Assembly (NCBI GenBank): GCA_003993805.1
Contig: RSEF01000003.1
Coordinates: 44,026,438 to 44,090,437, forward strand
DNA length: 64,000 nt
From: Himantopus leucocephalus
Lineage: Eukaryota > Chordata > Aves > Charadriiformes > Recurvirostridae
Direction: 5' to 3'
How positions within the stretch are numbered: position 1 is the stretch's first letter; every line of letters starts with the position of its first letter. The notes below the pieces were generated by a model, which searched no databases, was not told the DNA's origin, and saw only the letters and a list, made by a program, of their open reading frames with translations. Both the position numbers and the translations under genes were made by a program. Below are positions 36,346 to 49,896 of this stretch, one piece after another.

Positions 36346-39300
36346 TTGGACATCTATCATGACCAGGAGTCTGGCTCGCTACATGGCATCTTGGGCTATG
36401 GGTGGAGGAGCCCAAGCTCCTTGAGATTTTCTGTACCCACCTATTAGATATTTTCTAAAAGAAACTGTGTGTGGTTTTACAAGAAGGTTGCACATTAATT
36501 GGTTTTTATTTTATGAATATGTAAATGTTATTTATTAATGACCAAATAAGAGGTACTGAGGCTAAAGTAAAGAACAAGGAGAACACATAGTTATAAACTG
36601 GAACTACCGGAGCTAAGAGCTAAGGTTGTCTAACAGCCTTCTAGTAACGCCATGCGGGTAAAACAAGTCAATACAGACTTACCTGTTGTCAAAAGGAGAG
36701 TGGGTTGCCTTTTGCAGTTGGAGACTTTTAGATCTATGTTCCTTAGTCAGATGCAGAAAATAATATAAATATGTCCACACTGAAGGCTACCTGTCTTGTC
36801 TGAGATTTGCAAGGAGTGGTACAGGTTGTGTGAGAAACACGTTGACATGAAGAGACCATGGAAAGGCATCTCCCCATTGTTTCTATTTCTGGCTAAAAAC
36901 TTACTGCTTTCCAAGTTCTTTTGGGTTTGTTTGATTTTGGGGTTTTGTTTTTTTGGTTTTTTTTTTCTGGAGAGAGTCATCTGGACTATCAGCAAACTCA
37001 GGGGAAGAGGGGCTAATTGACATAATTATTACTGAGAAGCAGTGGGAGGATGGGAGAAAATGAGGTCGGTCAGGAAAAGACAGTTAAAAGTAGCTGTCTG
37101 GAGCCTGGGAGGAAGCTGCTGGCTCGTAGCATGCCCAGTACTGAGTACTGGGGGGAACCTCCTCCCAGAGCTGTGGGCAAAGCTGGAGGACGAGAAACGT
37201 GTTTGTCCTTGAATTTATTTGATTTTTTACTTTGGGTGGATGTGTAAGAAATGCTTATGGTCTAAGGTATCTCTTTAAAAAGCTGGAACAAAAGCTTTCT
37301 TCACACATCTCAAAGAGAAGCGGAGTGTCCAGCTGAACCTGATCCACTGCTTAATGCCAGTTGGTGGTGGCTCTGTGATCTGATTTATGGGACAAGAAGG
37401 TATAATGTCAAGAACTAGGAGTTCTAAGTATCTAAGCCACTGAAAGCAGGACTTATTACTTCCATTTCCAGGCTGTTTAAATTTTTTCTTATAGCAGTGA
37501 CATGAGGGCAGCTGTATTGCCAGGCTCTGTTGCCAGCCAGGATTAATCAGGTCTCGCCTGTGCCCGTCTTTTCCTTGACCTCCTGCCTTTTGTCCATCTC
37601 CATCCCCACCTCCAAAGTGTCTCATGTTTTACTTGCATCCTTTCTTCCAGGTGGATTTTTTGTGTTGGAAGTGGAGGTAAATCTGGCTGATGGAGCAAAG
37701 CCTCTGCTTGAAGTGTTGAAAATGGTTTCTTCAAGTACTGGAATAGGGAGGAGATCCAGTCATTCTCACCTTGATTTCTTTTTCATCTTGCAATGTATTT
37801 TACTCTTTTTTGGCTCTTGCACTGCCAAAAAATAGTTGACTATGTGGACCAGATAATGGTGGTCATTTTTGAGAAATTTTGCCCTGTCAACCAAAGAAGG
37901 AACAACTTCCATTACAGAAAAGCACTGAACTTAGTTTTATTTTGAGAGCAGTAGAAAACCATAGGACCTGTGGCAGTGCAATTTTAATAAAAATGCGTAC
38001 CTCAACATTCAGGTCATTAATATAAAATATGGGAAGGTTGTTAATAATTAGGTCAAGCCAACTTAAAAGAAACAAATTATTCGGGACCAATAGCACATAA
38101 AAATGTAGATAGCCTTTTTACAAAGAAGCTTGCAAAGTAAATGACACAAATTATGTTTAGTTCCTGTGGCAAATAAACAGATTTTGAAATGCATAGCATA
38201 TGCTAACAATATTTTTAGACAAAACAATGTCCATATGTAGCATGAGTGACATAAAATAATATTTGGTCAACAGACAAATTGTTAACAAAATTGAAGACAA
38301 CCTAATTAGCAAACATTCAGTGTATCACCAGTAGTTTGTAGGGATAAAGATCCATGATCTGGACGAAGTGTGTCACCTGTCTGATGACAGATGGTCTGGA
38401 TTTTGAAGTGCAGCTGACATCTCAAGTATCTAGAAAATCATGCATGAATGCCCTCCATTCCTCAATTGGCTGTAAACAAGAGGCCTATTACACCTTCCTG
38501 CCACTCAGGACTACCCTTTCACTCCCGTGTTCAGGGATGTGGGGGGTGGGTACACAGAGGAACTGTCTTCTGCGAATAATGTAAAAAAAAAATTTTAAAA
38601 AAAGAGTAATTGTTTGCTTAGTCTCTAGAGTTAGGCAAATAACACTGTTCCCATTTCACAGATGGAAAAGGTGGCATAAATATGCTAAACAAATAACTCA
38701 AGGTTGAATAGGTCAATAAGAATTGCGTTATGTAAATAACCACTAAGTTACTGGTAGTCAGAGGGAGAGGAAAAGTGTATTCTACTCATAGAGAGATGTC
38801 AGGAGTACATATGGAAAAAGAGCTAACATGTAAAAGAAGAAATTACATAAGAAGTAACTCAAAGTATGTCCATTACTAATCAACATCATAAAATTACTCT
38901 TTGAATGTCAAATGTAGTCAATTGTTGGTTGTAAAAATTAACTTTTCTTACATTCTGAGGAGTGGAAACCATTTTGAAGTGAGACGTTTAGTGTTCTTTT
39001 AGACCTCCATGTTCTCTGCATTTAAGTTTATAAAACTGTAAACTGGTGATAAGACTATGTGGAGATGGAGCTTTTTGTCTCATCTGTCGTAGAGGGAGAC
39101 TGACTGAAATTTAAGACCTGCTCTTTTTCTGCTGAGGCAAATGATGGCAGGATATGATTCAGCCCCGTCTCAATAGGGACTAATACTATCTGCTAAGTCT
39201 AATTTCAGAAAGATTTTGTGGTTTTTCTTTCTGAAAGTCTCATTACACCTGAAAACATGACTTTTATTTGCATAGAAGAAATAATGCAATGCCAATTTTC

Positions 39301-40973
39301 TCTCTTATCTGAAAACATTACCAGTTCCATAAAATCTATTAAGTTAGTGTTGAAAGAAAGCATTACTAGGCTCTATAAATTAATGTTAAGATACATTTAA
39401 TTAACCTGGAAGTTCTAACCTACATGAGAAAGGTTTCTCAAAGGCTGGCAGCCGGAAGAAGGAAACATCTTTGCTAAGAGTGCCCAAGTTACTGCTATGG
39501 TCTTGGGCCACCACAGCAGTTCTCTGGCTGTGTAAGCATCTCGATATACTTCTGATTAACTTTCTCCAGCTGATGGGGGCTGCAGACTGGTCTCATATCC
39601 AGGGCAGGAGATGGAGTCTAAGGGGGACCCCTGGCTCCATCCTCGGTGACTACACGCGGAGGGATAATAAGCTACTCTAGCAAAAAAGAGGGTCTAATAA
39701 TTCACATTTCCCCCCTCTAGAGAAGGCAAGCAAATAAGAAATTCTGGCACCTGGACAGTGCCAAATACCTGGGCACTTCATGTTCTGCTCAGTTCCTGGG
39801 TATTGTGGCCACACACCACCTCTTAGAGCAAACTACAAAATGCTAATTACTGTATCATTATTGTGATGATCACACTTTTCTTATTCTGCACACAATTGTT
39901 TGTACAACTTACAGCGTGCACAGTGCTGTGATCTTTGCCATGTATAATTGTTATTATATATATCATATTATCAGGGTGGATCAACAGTTTGTAGTAAGTA
40001 TGCTTTTCATGGATTTTTTTAATCTCTGTTCAGCCTTTTTCTTCCTTTCAAGATGCCAAAAACTGGATCTTAGTTTTCACAGATGTATTTGTTGTTTGAA
40101 ATTATTCAACCAATAATTTCTGTGAATTATCTTTAGCTTGTAGTTCATTTGCAAGCTGCTTTTGTAATTCTGATATTGAGAAGTTGCTCTGTTTTGCCTG
40201 AACAGGGGGGTCACACCCACAGTTTCTTTTCTAGACTGAATGAACATCTTGCTTTGAATTGTTTTTCTGTTGTAGATTTTACTCTAATTGATTATCTGAA
40301 AAAAAAAAAAATGGGGATTTCGTTCTTGATATTCTTGCCAAAAAAACTTATTTCCTGGATATTTTTGAGAATAGCTACAAATTGGCTCACAGGAAGCTCA
40401 AACAAAAAGAATAAAAATACAATCAAATGCATTTATTTGTAAATGTGAACAAATACTGAGCATTTTGAAGAATTTCATTTACTCTGATGATGGTTATCAT
40501 TTCCTCTCCCCTACTCTGGAATCTGACAAGGATTACTGGATTTTTTCAGAATATTCTTTTTTACCAACTGACACATTAATACTAGAAATGTTTTTTACTC
40601 ACTCTATAGAGTATAAGATTTTACTATACTAATGATAAAATATTGTGATAGATGGCAGTTCACCTCAGCTAATTACACTAGCAGCTAAAAGGCTTTTTCC
40701 TAATGAATATTCACAGTCTGTATAAATACAAATCTTTTCCTTTTCAATATATGTTGTAAGCTACTTTTAGTCTAAAGAATCCCTCTGCCTTCAGTCTCAT
40801 TCCTTGGTAAGCTGCCAAACACAATAGGGCATTAATTAACATGTGCTAGGTATTCANTTGGCTTTTTTTTTCCTTTCTGTTTTGCATTTCTGTGTAATTC
40901 ATGAAAGATCTACTCCAGTATGTAAATCAGCTCTTGCTAAACGCCTGGTAATACTGTTCCCTTTATTTTCCAG
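36346..40973. other. Unique non-coding sequence
   Basis: No gene or element is recognised. It includes a T-rich tract at about 36920-36968 (GTTTTGTTTTTTTGGTTTTT type) and a 13-base A run near 40299. A single n without a duplicated flank is at 40857. Confidence 0.5.
40857..40857. other. Single-n contig join
   Basis: One n lies between TATTCA and TTGGC. Unlike the joins at 2394, 8585, 8702 and 24353, no duplicated flank is visible, so a few bases may be missing. Confidence 0.8.
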
Positions 40974-41060
40974 GGCTGTTGTCGAATTTTTCACACATCG
41001 AGGAAAGACATTTACTCTGTCTCTTTTTCATGTTCAGAATCCATTTGCGGGCTGCAGATG
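40974..41060 (+). other. Weak candidate exon, plus strand
   Basis: A strong acceptor (CTGTTCCCTTTATTTTCCAG) and a moderate donor (CAGATG|GTAAAA) bound 87 bases, a multiple of three. Two frames are open across it (AVVEFFTHRGKTFTL and GCCRIFHTSRKDIYS), so there is no clear frame preference. Three CpGs are kept in an otherwise CpG-poor area. It could be an exon of a plus-strand or non-coding transcript, or chance. Confidence 0.2.
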
Positions 41061-44000
41061 GTAAAAATAACATATTTGTTTACTTGCCATACAGACTGCT
41101 CTGTAAATAAATCATTTGATAAACTACAAAAAAAGAGAAGAGAATGAGATTCATTCCCCTTAATGTTGTACCAGTGGGAATAGCGGAATTACTCTCCCTC
41201 TTAGCCCAGGGTGACAGTAAGCCAGTCTGCTAACTTACGCGAGTATAGGGAGAAATACTGTAAGTCATTCAGTATCTAGCTTTTACCACCCAGCAGTGAG
41301 TAGTCAAATAAATCAGAGATGGAAATTAAATTTCAATTAGTCTTCGGGTAGACCTCATTCCCTTTATCTCCAAGGAAACCAAACTCTCCTCCCATTTCCT
41401 TGTTTGTTGTTGCTGCTGTCATTATTATTATTACTGTCATTATTACTACTACTATTGCTACTGCTAATAACAATAATAATAATCATAATCATAATATTTT
41501 TTAAAAGCAAATATCCTATTCCTAAACATTGTCCCTTTATTATTCACTTATGACCCCAACACCAAGGGAGTGTAGAGATCTCCAATAAGGTTGCTGGTAT
41601 CTTTTTGCTGGTGTAATCTATAGCACAGAAATATGGAAGCAGATACCAGAGGGGAGTTTTGTTATACTTTTATATCATAAATATCTAATAAATAAGATGA
41701 TGCACCTGACAGCCTGGGTGTTGTGAGAACTTCCTTTTTCTTTCTTTTTCTTCTCATTGCTCCATCTCTTTTACTTAAGTCCTTTTCTACTCATTTTAAA
41801 CAAACCTTTCTCTTTCTGACTATATCAAGTCCACCGTCTTTGGAAATATTCTGGGGGGAATTGCACTTTTATTTTTGTTGTGTGCACCTGGCTATTGATA
41901 ACTTCAAATTATATTATTTATTGGCATTCCCATGAAAATGTGTTTCAGAAATGAGCTCGTTGTACCTTAGAACTAGTAAGGCTCAAAACCTGAGCATCCC
42001 ACTCGTCTCTATAGTCAGAGGTGAATTTGGCTCATTGGCAAGACAGATGAGGTTTAGCTGGGCTGAACTCAGAAGAGCATAAGAAAAGAAAAGATCCCAC
42101 TGGAACTTTTAAAAAGAAACATTCTCCCACCTTTTCCATATGTAATAGCTGTTACAGAAAACTAAACATTATGTCAATCTGCACATCTTAGCCTCACCTT
42201 CATATGAAATGTGTATGCCAACATAAGTTTGAAACACGTTGAGGAAAGATAGTTATGTTGAAATCAAGACTTTTTTTCACATGATATGTAATCCAGAGAT
42301 TTGAACAGTGTTGTCTCACTGACACTGATGTTTATTCTGCAAACATTGGGACAATCAACAATCTAATTTGCTGTAGCACTTCTGCAAGGAACAAGAAAAA
42401 AAAACATCTGTAGCACTCTACAAAACTAATGGGATTTGTGCATTTAGACTTGCACCTAGGTCAACAGTTTTCCAGGTGTATAATTATCCAGATCTTGAGA
42501 TACTAAGTGCAAATGTCAAAACATGTCACAGAAATTGTGCTGCACCATGATGTGCGTTAACTGTTAACACAGCAAGTACTTAATGGAACGACTGTCTTCT
42601 AAAAGTCCACATGTGACATCACTTGCTCAAGTCAAGCAATACCCATTTTCCTCTGGTCTTCATACAGACAGTAATGGCGTGACTGTGTGAGGGAGATGGC
42701 TATTATGGATGATTACAGTATTTCTTAGGCTAAAAATTATTTCTGTGGTACAGTGCAGACTTTGGACAGATCGTGGCTCCTGCTCAGAAGAGCACAAACA
42801 CCTGTGCTCTTTTAGAAGAACTGTAGTCTGACTTCCTAAACCTTTTGCTGTTTTATGCCTGTACAGTGCTGTCTTCAAAAAAGTTATTTTTGATAAGAAG
42901 GAATGCAACCAAAATCAGACTAAATACCTTCAGAATGTCTCTAAATAACTATTAAGTATTGAGAGGAAGTTGAGCATCTCCACATTATGTCCATGAGGTA
43001 TCTTCAAACAAGTTATGTTACTACAAAATCAGTATGTTTTTTCTCTTGGTTGTATTGTACGGTATTTAGTTCTGGTCATAAATCCACACAATTCTGTCTG
43101 CCAGGCACAAAAATGAGTTGTAAATACTGAGCTAGATAAAAATGCTATAACGTCTAGCAAAGACAGGAATTAAACTCTACCACAAGCAAGGGGTTTAGAG
43201 TTTTGATGTTTGTGTTCTTCAACTTCTCCCCACTTTGTGGGCAAATAAGAGCTGTATATAGGTATATGACCTGAATAAAAATAACGGGCAGTATTTTCCC
43301 AGGGAAGCCTGGGGGATTTGAGGGATGTTCCAATAGTGCCAGGCAAGAAGCACATTTAAGTCCTCTTGCATATCACTGGGAGAATTCAGCCTGACGGTTT
43401 CCTCTCTTTCCTTTCATACTTCATGTTTAATCACCAGGAGGCAATAACACCTCCATGCTGGCATTTTGCATAGTGAAATGCTACTGCGTGATATTCTAAA
43501 GCACTGAGTTATGTCACCACAATGCAATAAAAAGAATGACAACAGCACATCCCTTTGTCAACATGAAGGACAAATAAAACCAACATAAAAATCCAGTGCA
43601 GAAATCAGCAGCATCAAGACACACACAAGCACTAAGTCAGACCCCATTTAAAACAACAGATCTGTTGGCCAACACCTGACTTCAACTGACCTGAATGGGC
43701 AGTACGTCTGAAACAGAACCGTCCCATCCCATCACCACCAGGAAGGCCTAACTTCTGCTAAGCAAAAACTCAAGAGTGCTGCAATGAATAAGTTCAGCTA
43801 TGTGGTGTGATAGAATGCTTATTAATGATATTTATTACGTGTATAGATACAGTAGTATGCATGTAATCATATTTTTAAGAGACCTAAAACAAACATCCCC
43901 AAACTAAGGTGGTTTTGCCATGAATTAAAAGACAGAATCAATGTAGAATATAGGCAACTAGGCAAAACAGTTAGGAGTCTGCTGCCCATAAGAGATATAC

Positions 44001-45749
44001 TATTGAGCAGCATACTTAGGTATACACTTTATTTGTGCATAGAGATGACAACAAAAAAAAGTTGCAAGAATATACTCAGAGTGTCAGTACAATTTTTCCC
44101 TCCATTCAAAACTTTCTATGACATCTTTTTCTGAATTTTAAATTTTTTTCATGAGAATTAGTGTTGCTAAAAGTCAGACAATTTGAAATCTTAGCCAGCT
44201 GCAGAGGATTCCATCTTTTTGGCAATATGTAGTTTAAATCAGATATGTGACTCTTCATTTTGCTAACAGCAAAATTTTTGCTATCATTGTCCTGGCAAAA
44301 CTGGTCTTCCTAAACAATTGAAATGTTTCTTTTGTGTCAGTAGGTTTCAAAATTATTTATTTTTCTGTCTGGCTAGACATTTCTCGGGTAGTCATTGTGG
44401 TCTTAACTTTTTCAATACATCGGAAGACCTTAGATTCTTGCTGCTTTTAGAGTAATACACCCTTCACAGTGGTCAGTTTGACTTTTGTGGTCCATTTGAT
44501 TGTCTCTTCACCTATCTTCTGAGATTCATAGTAATAAGTACATAGCCCTTTTGCTTTGTGAACATTTTTGATACAATTATGTTAGCACTAGAAATGTAAA
44601 CCTGTAGTGAAAACGAGGCATGTGTATCTTTTCAGCAGCATCCTTTGAAACACTGAATTTTGGCATAGCTATTATCAAGGGACCCCTGCTGTCTTTCACA
44701 CAGTTTCTTTTTGTTGTTGTGGATATTTCTTAGGAAACACATGAACAATAGGAATTACTAAGCCTGCCATCACTACGTAACTAATTTGGATACTTATGCT
44801 ATTCAGTCTTGAAACTAATTCTTACTGGACAGGGGGGTAGCTCTGTCCAAAACCAGCTTCACTGGCAGCAGAGGGTCAGCACAGTTTTACTGAAATTGCC
44901 CTACTAAATCAGTCTGGAAGTGAAAAACCACGATAACAACAGAAAAGACAGGCAAGCCCCACTTTCAAAGTGGTGTTTCCAATCTGAAATGTATACGCTG
45001 GGAGAGTTCCCCGAAATGAAACAGAATTCATAAAAGGTACAGAGGCAGACTTTTCTATGACTGATTCTTCACCCCCCAAAAAAATTACCTTAAAGGTCAG
45101 ACACAGCACAGAGCTCAAGCTAGTAAACATGTTGGGCTAATTACCTTGTCTCTGCATCAGCCTGGCACTGCCACAAGGAAGCAGAGGTGGAGCATGTACA
45201 AAGAGAAAGGAAAGAGGAGAACAGCAGTAGCAGCAGCTTCTCACCTGAAAAAAAAACAACCCATAAACATACAGAATACAAGACAGAATCACATCATAGA
45301 GAATTCTGCATATTTGCATTGTGGTTGCATGGACAATGTACTAGCTGGAGTATATCAAACTCATTGTAAAGGTTAATCAACACAGATGATGGCGCAAACT
45401 ACCAACAATGCTTAAAGTTACTATTGAAAGCATAAGAGACAGGGTCACATATGTGTGCATGAACTTCTTCCTGTCATACCATCTCTACAAAAAGAAATTT
45501 AGGAATAGTCTGATTTAGAGGTTGCGTCTGGACTGTTATGTTTTATAGGCATCAGTTAATTTGCCCCCCATGAATTTGTTCAAGCCATTTTTTTAAAAAA
45601 AATCCTTTTTTAACAATTAGTGCTCAGAACATCGGCTTCATTTTGCCCCCATGGAAGTGAATCTCACAGTTAAGTTACCTCCATCTATTTTTTATGTTGC
45701 AAGTAACCATAGTTTGCAGCCCCATGTTCATTTTCTTTGTACTCTTTCC
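41061..45749. other. Unique AT-leaning non-coding sequence
   Basis: No gene or transposon is recognised apart from the trinucleotide tract at 41405-41496. All open frames are short. It could be intronic or intergenic. Confidence 0.5.
41405..41496. repeat. Interrupted trinucleotide microsatellite
   Basis: A mixed tract of TTG/TGC, ATT, ACT and AAT triplets, including ATTATTATTATTACT, ACTACTACTATT and AATAATAATAATCAT. It is compound and interrupted, so it is probably old, with some units still likely to vary in length. Confidence 0.85.
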
Positions 45750-46165
45750 CAAGGCAAGAAGCCTAGTCTATTTAATCTCTTTTCATATAGATTCTGTTTC
45801 ATATCTGATCATACTTTTTGCCCTTTCTCTATATCTTTGCAATTTCTATTACATCTTTTTTGAGATGGAAGAATCAGAACTTCAAGAAATATTCAAGACA
45901 TAGGAGCAGCAGAAATTTAAGCCATGGCATGATGATATTTTCTAGTTTCTTTAGTTATTATTTTCCTAGTACCTCAATATATATTTTTTTTTATTTTGTC
46001 TCTGCACTGACTCCAAAGTGTCTTTCCTGTGTCTTAATGCTTAAAGTACCGATCATCACTGCACACAAGAAATTGTAAGTCTTTTTCACCCCATTTGCAT
46101 TACTTTGCAATGATTTGCCTCTACCTTTCTACCAGAAGTTTTTGCAATCAGTGTTAGATCTGAAT
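45750..46165 (-). mobile_element. Old antisense CR1 LINE, part 1 (reverse transcriptase to 3' side)
   Basis: Read on the minus strand, this is the downstream half of a decayed CR1-type reverse transcriptase. At 46109-46098 it reads CKVM, from the conserved KCKVMHIG-type block. Further downstream the complement matches the 3' region of old CR1 elements: plus-strand landmarks are CCTAGTCTATTTAATCTCTT, TTTTGAGATGGAAGAATCAG and CATTTGCATTACTTTGC. The element continues beyond the younger insertion, at 47395-47520. No intact frame remains. Confidence 0.7.
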
Positions 46166-47390
46166 AAATGTGGTGGCCTTCTATGACAACATTAACAGCG
46201 TTTGTGGATAAGGGAAGAACAACTGACATCACCTAACTGGACTTGTGCAAAGTGTTTGACACTGACCTGCATAACATTCTGGTCTCTAAATTGGAGAGGC
46301 ATGGATTTGACAGATGGACCACTCGGTGGATAAGGAATTGGCTGGATGGTCACACTCAAAGAGTTGCAACTAACAGCTCAAAGTCCAAGTGGCAATCATT
46401 GACAAGTGGTGTTCCTCAGGGGTGGATACTGGGACCGGTGTTGTTTAACATCCTTGTCAGCGACATGGAGAGTGGGATTGAGTGCACCATCAGCAAGTTT
46501 GCCAACAACACCAACCTGTGTGGTGCAGTCAATATGCTGGAGGGAAGGGATGCCATCCAGAGGGACCTTGACAGGCTGGAGGGGCGGGCCTGTGCAAACC
46601 TCATGAAGTTCAACAAGGCAAAGTGCAAGGTCCTGCGTGTGGGTCAGGGCAATCCCAAGCACAAATCCAGGCTGGGCGGAGAATAGATTGAGGGCAGCCT
46701 TGAGTAGAAGGATTTGGGGGTGTTGGTGGATGAGAAGCTCAACATGAGTCAGCAATGTGCGTTGGCAGCCCAGAAAGCCACCCACATCCTGGCTGCATCA
46801 AAAGAAGCATGGACAGCATGTCAAGAGAGGGGATTCTGCCCCTCTACTCAGCTCTAGTGAGACCCCACCTGGAGTACTGCGTCCAGCTCTGAAGTCCCCA
46901 ACATAAGAAGGACATGGGCCTGTTGGACTGGGTCCAGAGGCAGGCCACGAAGATGATCAGAGGGCTGGAGCACCTATCCCATGAAGACAGGCTGGGAGAG
47001 TTGGGGTTGTTCAGCCTGGAGAAGATAAGACTCCGGGGAGACCTTATTGCAGCCTTCCAGTATCTGAAGGGCACTTACAAGTAAGTTGGAGAGGGACTTT
47101 CTACAGGGGCATGTAATAATAGGACAAGGGGCAACAATTTTGAACTGGAAAAGGGTAGATTTGGAATAGATATTAGGAAAAAATTTTTCACTCTGAGGGT
47201 GGTGAGACAGTGGCCCAGGTTGCCCAGGGAAGCTGTGGCTACCCCATCCCTGGAGGTGTTCAAGGCCAGGTTGGACGGGGCTTAGAGCAACCTGGGCTGG
47301 TGGGAGGTGGCCCTGCCCATGGCAGGGGGGTTGGAACTCGATGATCTTTAAGGTTCCTTTCAACTCTAACCGTTCTATGATTCTATGAAT
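46166..47390 (+). mobile_element. CR1 LINE, 5'-truncated, sense, inserted in an older CR1
   Basis: This runs from inside the reverse-transcriptase domain to the true 3' end. Motifs in order: LDLCKVFDTDLHN (motif A region), RWIRNWLDGHTQRV, TSGVPQGWILGPVLFNIL, then SKFANNTNL, where active elements have FADDT; both catalytic Asp codons are Asn (AAC AAC at 46504-46509). A stop (TAA) at 46234-46236 and another at 46684-46686 break the frame, and later stops and shifts follow. The 3' UTR ends GGTTGGAACTCGATGATCTT and then TTCTATGATTCTATGA, the avian CR1 tail. It is dead, and younger than its surroundings. Confidence 0.93.
46237..46686 (+). pseudogene. CR1 reverse-transcriptase remnant
   Basis: An open stretch of about 150 codons, bounded by in-frame stops, covering the middle of the CR1 ORF2 reverse transcriptase. 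VPQG is present and the FADD catalytic box has become FANN. It ends at LGGE followed by a stop, where the family continues through the thumb and C-terminal part. It lacks the endonuclease domain and the N-terminal half of the enzyme. No function is expected. Confidence 0.88.
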
Positions 47391-47394
47391 ATCC

Positions 47395-47520
47395 TGAAAA
47401 AGTTTTCAGCACTGAAAAAATTTGTCATGTCACTATTCACCCGTTTTTTTCAGATCATTTATGAAGATGTTAAATAGCATAAAATTCATCATTTTTCTTG
47501 GTAACCACCCTGCAGGAGGA
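47395..47520 (-). mobile_element. Old antisense CR1 LINE, part 2
   Basis: The minus strand at 47474-47451 reads FNIFINDL, the conserved reverse-transcriptase block just upstream of the catalytic FADD box. The bases after it align in order with the family's ...VAKFADDTKLL segment, though decayed. Together with 45750-46165 it makes one element in the right order and orientation, split by the younger sense CR1. Confidence 0.68.
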
Positions 47521-49896
47521 AAATCACAGATAAGAAAATGACAAGATCATGAGAATAGAGGGTTAGCCACTTTAATTATGTCAACAACAAGAACATACTG
47601 GGGAAGTACAGTATATAGAAGCAAGAACTGAAATGAGGTATGGCTTGAAAGCCAGTTCAAAAGTAGTGGAAGTCAAGTGCAGACCTGGCTGCAAAATGAG
47701 GACACCAGGAGCAAAGCATGAATAAGGGACAAGGGGGATAAACAGATGGTTCACTTGAGTTTATAAAGAAATTCCTCAAAGTACTAGTTCTTTTGAAGGA
47801 AAAGGAAGTCCAAATAATCACAGAATTATAAATGAACAATAATTATTACAAGATGAATTCACAAATAAGTACAATACAACATCATGTTAAAAGAAAACTG
47901 AAATTGTAGAAAACCAGCCAAAGTAAATACAGTGACAGAATAATTTAATGTTCCTCAAAAGCTGATTGCGTGAAATGTGTGGAAAAATCATTGTTCACCA
48001 TAGCGTAACTTTCCCTTTCTATGGCTCCAGGCACTTGTGCTATCTTACACATAGATGAGCAGAGCAGGCCATTAAAAAGGAAGGAAGGAACTGTGTGTAA
48101 ACAAGTCTGTGTTAGTTATATCCTGGGTCAGGTGCTCATTTTGATTTACATTATCACTGACATTGGTGTTCAGTGCTAGGATGCTAGTAATTGTTTGGAC
48201 ATGAGTAAAAAAAAAAACACAAAAAAGCTTTTTAATGTCACTGTGTAAATTCACAGGTACTCTCTGATCCTGAGCATCTAATGCAATTGTCAGCACTCTG
48301 TTCTAGAAAGGGTATGAAAGCAAGAAAAGAATACTTGGAAAAGAGAATAGGAAAGACACAACTGATAGAAAGAATGAGAGAGACCAATAAAACCATGAGT
48401 GACTTGGAGAAGATAGATACGGAACTAACATTTTATTTCCTTATGATAGTAGAGCTTTGGGATACCATGTGAAATTACTTGGCAGTGGGTTTCTAAAGAA
48501 TAAAAGAAAGGGCCATTCTCCCTGCTCCATGCAGCATTTAATAGATTCACAAGAGTCGGTGACACTTGTACATCTCATTTGTCAAAAGTATCAGGATAAT
48601 TTTATAACTGGTTGATCTAACAAAGTCCCAAATGAAGCTCTGAGTCTAGAAGTCCTCAAGCCTGTGGCTGTCAGATGCCAGGAAGTGACAAGGGACAGCT
48701 CGGCTGTGCTGAGGGAAGGGTCACACTACTGGTGGTCTTGCCCCCCAGCAGTCTGCTGCTAGCCCTGCTCTGCGATTTAGGTGAACTTCAGCCTGACCCA
48801 ACATGCTCGTTCTTGTGCTCTTCATCCCGTTTGCATCCATTCTGGCTCTGCCTTCCATCTGTCCTGAAACAGCCCATGATCGCTCAAAATTATTGTACTG
48901 CGACACAACAAATATGAAGAAGAGTAATCCATCAGAAAACACACTGCCCAGGAATGCTCCTGAATTTTGTCAAGCATCAGAGAGTCAGAGATTGAGATAA
49001 AAGGATCCGGGGAAGCCTCTTTTTTAAGACGTGATGAAACAACACCACATATTTAAGCTTATAACATCAGATATTTCACTGCTTAGCTGTACTGCCTCCT
49101 CTGTATGAGGCATTTGCAAGGGATTACATTTATGTAATTTTACTTAAAGATGACTTCTTCCTTGGAGGGAGGAAAGGCATGTATTAGAGCAGAAGATAGC
49201 TTCAAGTTATTTTCCATTTATGACATCCTTTTGCAGTTATTCTAAACCTTACCATAGAGCAAACAGAAGCATCTTAGAAAGAATTTCATGAAGAGAAAAG
49301 TTACTAGAAGAAAAAAGTGTAAGAATGCCTGAACAAATAAAAGAAAAAGTCATAACTCATATATCTATTCACATTTTAGAAAAGCAGAAGTTATTAATTT
49401 CCTTTTTTGCCAGAACTACAGTGCTTGTATTTTGTGGCGTGTTAAACTCTACTTCTCTTCTTGACCGTGCTTGTCACCTTCTTTTTACTTCTGTGTTTTA
49501 CCATTGAGTATGATAAAATAGGCCTAAGAAATTAGTGGAAGAAATATCTTTTACTGGGAATGAAGCAGGCATGGATCTGAAATGAGAGTTTTGTGCATAA
49601 AATGAAGCCTATGACAATCTGGGCTTTCACTATCACAATAGTTATATTTGTTGCAGAATTTTCCGGTATAAGTATTGAGAATACCTTCATAAAAGTCAAT
49701 ATTGTGGTGCAATACTAGTTCAAGGTGATACTGAAGCTACTGCAGAATCAATAGAAAAAGGCTTATTCCTTCAAACAGGCCTGTCCATCAGGTCGTGGAG
49801 ATTGGTAATAGTGAAGTGCAGCCCCGCTTTTCAACTGTCAAGCAAGTTTTCTGCAAATGAAATGCCAAGGTTTTTCTTTCATGTGCATCCGCACAG
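47521..49896. other. Unique non-coding sequence
   Basis: No recognised gene or element. There is a run of about 11 A near 48209. Short frames at 48281-48472 and 48675-48917 have no recognisable domain. Confidence 0.5.
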
